A stretch of 10,103 bases of DNA from Larix sibirica. Its lineage: Eukaryota; Streptophyta; Pinopsida; Pinales; Pinaceae. This document shows positions 7,414 to 10,103 of this stretch, in pieces; positions within the stretch are counted from its first letter, which is position 1, and every line of letters begins with the position of its first letter. The stretch spans positions 1 through 10,103 of the forward strand of contig NWUY0304930765.1 in assembly GCA_004151065.3 (NCBI GenBank). The letters are read 5' to 3'. The position numbers and the translations under genes were made by a program. A model generated the notes under the pieces. That model saw only the letters and a list, made by a program, of their open reading frames with translations. It searched no databases and had not been told where the DNA came from.

Positions 7414-7535
7414 ATCAACGAATATTAACCACTTTTAAATTTGTTGATATATGTAGATCAACCAATATCAACCACTTTTAAATTTGTTGATATATGTAGA
7501 TGGGCGAATATCAACCACATTTAAAAATGTGGTTG
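7414..7535. repeat. 43-bp tandem repeat, 2.7 copies, with internal inverted repeats
   Basis: Units at 7414-7456, 7457-7499 and 7500 to about 7529 share an exact 43-base period. The shared core is ATATCAACCACTTTTAAATT then TGTTGATATATGTAG. Unit 2 contains the perfect inverted pair ATATCAAC...GTTGATAT; unit 1 has one mismatch in it. In the truncated third unit the inner sequence has changed so that CAACCACAT (7512-7520) and ATGTGGTTG (7527-7535) form a perfect 9-bp hairpin stem with a six-base loop. No coding role is seen; an 88-codon frame starting at 7500 is probably chance. Confidence 0.88.
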
Positions 7536-9032
7536 TTGCTAGTATATGGTATGTCTATATTTCTGTCGAAAATATCGTTCCTTGTGCTAGCCATAAGTTA
7601 CCCTAATTTATCAAGCTCTCTCCACTCCTGGGTGAAGCTCTCATGCCTCAGTCCTAGTAGTTGCTCGGGAAGACCTCGTATCAGAATAGTGACTGCTATC
7701 GTTGAATGTGTTTTCTATGCAATGGCCAATGATCACTTCATCTCTAGGGAATATTGTTTTGCATGAGCTCGCTTGTGATTCCATCATCATGTCTCCTCTT
7801 CTATGTTAATTTGCATGGATTGATCCAAATTCTGTGTTGTCAGGCCTGCGCATTGATGTTTGCCAGGAATCCTTTTTCATAGAGAGTGCTTTATGGCGTA
7901 TTAAGAAGGAAACAAAGGTTACTTCGTAGTTCAAGCCCGCATATCATTAAGCTCTCCATTAATTCCACCAGTTTGAAATAATTTCAATTGTATTCAACTC
8001 CATTCTAGCTCACCGAGAGAAGAGCACTTTGTAGAGCAGTTTTAGCTTCACGTTGTGCATCCATTTGTTGACATTGGTTCTCAACAACTCTATTGCAAAA
8101 TTGCATGTCGTGATTCAATACTTAAACAACATTCGCTACTTGAATCTGCAAATCCATTTCCATTCCTCTTTTCAATCAATTACAATGCATTTTGGAGAGC
8201 TCCCCTCTACGATAACTACTTATACACTACTCCCACTTGAGGCATATATAAGGTTGCAATTGGTTATGTCCTATTACTGTTGAAGAATGTAACAGTTATT
8301 AATATAAAGAACTAGTCATACAGTTGATAACGAGTTGAGCATTCTCAGATAGAAAATGACACAAATGAATATGAATCTCAATGACAGTGTTATCATAGAT
8401 AGTCTCAACTGGTTTTCTAGTCTCCATTGATTGTTTCGAGTGCACTTGTTTGTCTGCACTATCCACTGTCTGGATTGGAGTTTCTTATCCAACAACTGGA
8501 TTACCATAGTGCATGATTTCCTAGATTAGGGTTTGCGTGGTTGGCTGAGGTAAAAACTGTCATCTAGCCATTTACTCCAATGGAATCTGTGTTCAAGCGT
8601 TGGAGCCGTTGGAAGCTTGGAGCCATTTTATGAGCAAATCAAACAAGAGAATTGTTGAAGGGATATGATTTTACGATGATCTGATTTGCTATATGCTTTG
8701 TGGTCATGATTAAAAGCTTCGATAAGGATAGAGGATTTCCTGCACGATATCGTCCTTGAATTGGCAGTCACAGGTTGATGGAACTGTTTCTTTAGAAGTG
8801 AAAACTGCATTAGGAGTGATGAGTAGAAAATGCTTGATTGGATGTGTAAACTGGTGGGCATATACAATTTATGATTGGAAACTAGTGTGAACTACTCCTC
8901 CTAACTTGGCCTTGGCTCCAATCTATCCAAGGACTATGAAATACACGGTGAAGACTTGTGCATTGATCACATTCTCTTTCTAGTGTGGAGATGCGTGGAA
9001 GAAGTTGCAAAGAACTGTAATCAGCTTGGATC
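7536..9032. other. Long non-coding stretch of unassigned origin
   Basis: Base composition is more even than in the preceding 2 kb, but no domain could be recognised on either strand. Short open frames (for example 8053-8283 plus and 8867-8628 minus) have unremarkable peptides. A TATATAAGG word at 8245-8253, followed by TGTAACAG and AATATAAAG near 8290-8310, resembles the promoter/polyadenylation part of a plant LTR. However, no matching second LTR, primer-binding site or gag/pol motif was found, so it is left unassigned. Confidence 0.4.
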
Positions 9033-9081
9033 TAGTTGAACTTGTGTTGAACTTTGCATATTAGTTGAACTTGCATTGAAC
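9033..9081. repeat. 20-bp direct repeat, 29-bp period
   Basis: TAGTTGAACTTGTGTTGAAC at 9033-9052 recurs as TAGTTGAACTTGCATTGAAC at 9062-9081, two mismatches apart. Each unit also repeats TTGAAC internally. Confidence 0.8.
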
Positions 9082-9516
9082 AATTGCTGCATTGGTGTTT
9101 GTGTTATTGCAAAAGTAATATCGTTGAAAACTGTGAAGGAGGGCCACTCTCGAGGAGCCACGGTTTAATTTCTACTACATTTGGAAATGAGCACCATGTG
9201 AAATAAGTGCAAAAACATCCTAACCTCGAAAAAAAAAGAGGTTGCTACTTGGTTTGAACTTCATGCTTGATGTGCTGTGAAATCTATACTTCAGCGCGCT
9301 GGAGTGTTGTCATATTGCTTGTGAAGAGATATGCGAGCGTGAACCTTCTATCTCCTCTATCATTGAATGTGCGAAGATCGCTCTGTTGTTGACTGGTGTG
9401 AGAAAGTGGAGTCTCTCTGGAGAATGGAGTTGTGATTGTGATGCATGACTAGTGAAGTGGACGTCTGCCAAGTATTGTGAACTAGAGCATGGTATCTCTG
9501 CTTTGAGGAGTTGAAA
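9082..9516. other. Non-coding, CT/GA-rich lead-in to the GACCTCT array
   Basis: No gene is recognised. The sequence becomes richer in TCTCT and GTGAA words towards the right, grading into the degenerate motif array that follows. A minus-strand frame (9552-9310) has no known domain. Confidence 0.4.
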
Positions 9517-9985
9517 TGCGACCTCTCTGCCAAAAAGAAGATCGACCTTCAATTGTTGTTATTGCATTGGTTCGTTGTTTGAAGGCTACGTGCGACCTCT
9601 TTGGTGTAAAATTACTGCATACGTGACAACTCTCTCTATTGAGTTGCGACCTCTGGTGCGTCCTCAACAATGCTGTGGCATCTTTCTCTTGAATGCTGTG
9701 ACCTTTGAAGAGTTGAAAGAACCTCCATTCTATTTGTAAGAGTGTGATTATTGTTTGCTATTTTCTAGTGTGATTGCAACCTCTCGGTGACCTGATATCG
9801 CTCCTCTCTTGTGGTGTGCTATCGTGGAATGCAACCACTAAAGGATTCCTATGATGGTTGATTAAGAGCTACTATGGTGATGACTATGAACTCTCTCTTG
9901 TTCAGTGCAATACTGCTGCCTCCAAGAGCTGCAACCTCTTGAAGAGCTGCGATCTGGGAGACTGCTGAGATCATTGAAGCTTGTC
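9517..9985. repeat. Decayed array of TG(C/T)(G/A)ACCTCT motifs
   Basis: TGCGACCTCT or close variants occur near 9517, 9591, 9645, 9697, 9774, 9827 and 9930. The intervals (about 74, 54, 52, 77, 53 and 103) fall near multiples of 25-26 bases. Between them lie GAAGAGTTG/GAAGAGCTG words. Locally clear pairs include AATGCTGTGGCATCTTTC at 9669 against AATGCTGTGACCTTTGAA at 9692, and GAGCTGCAACCTCTTGAA at 9926 followed by GAGCTGCGATCT at 9944. This looks like an old minisatellite or the low-complexity part of a transposable element. The intervals were counted by eye, so the exact period is uncertain. Confidence 0.45.
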
Positions 9986-10103
9986 CACGGGGGATTCACT
10001 CAATAAACCGCTATCATAGCATGTTCGTTCGTGGCATATGAAACAATACCCCTAATTTCACTAAATATTGGAAAATACCTTCCAAAATCGTTTTTTTTAC
10101 CCC
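9986..10103. other. Right edge, no feature recognised
   Basis: Short unique-looking sequence ending in a T-run. No gene or repeat can be supported. Confidence 0.5.

Noticed and set aside
8230-8330. LTR-like stretch with TATATAAGG, TGTAACAG and an AATATAAAG word
   Set aside because: No second copy of this segment, no primer-binding site complementary to a tRNA and no gag/pol motif in the window. The words are common in AT-rich plant DNA.
9484-9500. TGGTATCTCTGC, resembling the initiator-Met primer-binding site of copia elements
   Set aside because: Only the first seven bases match the usual TGGTATCAGAGC, and no LTR end precedes it.
1-10103. CRISPR array, phage, bacterial defence system or operon
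   Set aside because: None of the repeats has regular unique spacers, there are no tightly packed genes or Shine-Dalgarno-led frames, and the splice signals and gene families are those of a plant nucleus.

Overview
The window looks like nuclear DNA of a land plant, probably a large repeat-rich genome such as a gymnosperm, though that narrower guess is weak. Three things support a plant: a recognisable first exon of a plant GDSL esterase/lipase, exon fragments of a CDPK/PEPC-kinase-type Ser/Thr kinase with GT-AG splice signals, and an RNase H fragment of the kind found at the C-terminus of plant non-LTR retrotransposons. No intact protein-coding gene, tRNA, rRNA, CRISPR array or bacterial-style operon is visible. 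Most of the window is AT-rich, decayed intergenic DNA.

Layout. Bases 1-3200 are AT-rich non-coding DNA with several duplications: a nested ~75/180 bp repeat at 361-690, a 57 bp tandem pair at 954-1067 and a 150 bp tandem pair at 2283-2552. Bases 3211-3606 (minus strand) hold a degraded retroelement RNase H domain. A more GC- and CpG-rich stretch at about 3630-4140, with two small duplications, leads into the gene remnants. Bases 4145-4394 (plus) are a GDSL esterase/lipase pseudogene whose catalytic-serine codon is now a stop. Only about 75 bp further on, on the same strand, 4469-5179 carries two kinase exons. The exon that should lie between them is missing, and the remaining splice phases do not match. 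A polyadenylation-type hexamer follows at 5238. Bases 5250-10103 are again non-coding, with short tandem duplications (40, 22, 9, 54, 30, 43 and 29 bp periods) and a decayed array of GACCTCT-like motifs at 9517-9985.

The two gene remnants do not form a pathway. They look like fragments brought together by rearrangement or transposon capture, although a rearranged transcript cannot be excluded by eye. The most distinctive window-wide pattern is the large number of two-copy, exact-period tandem duplications. I found no evidence of a new biological system.
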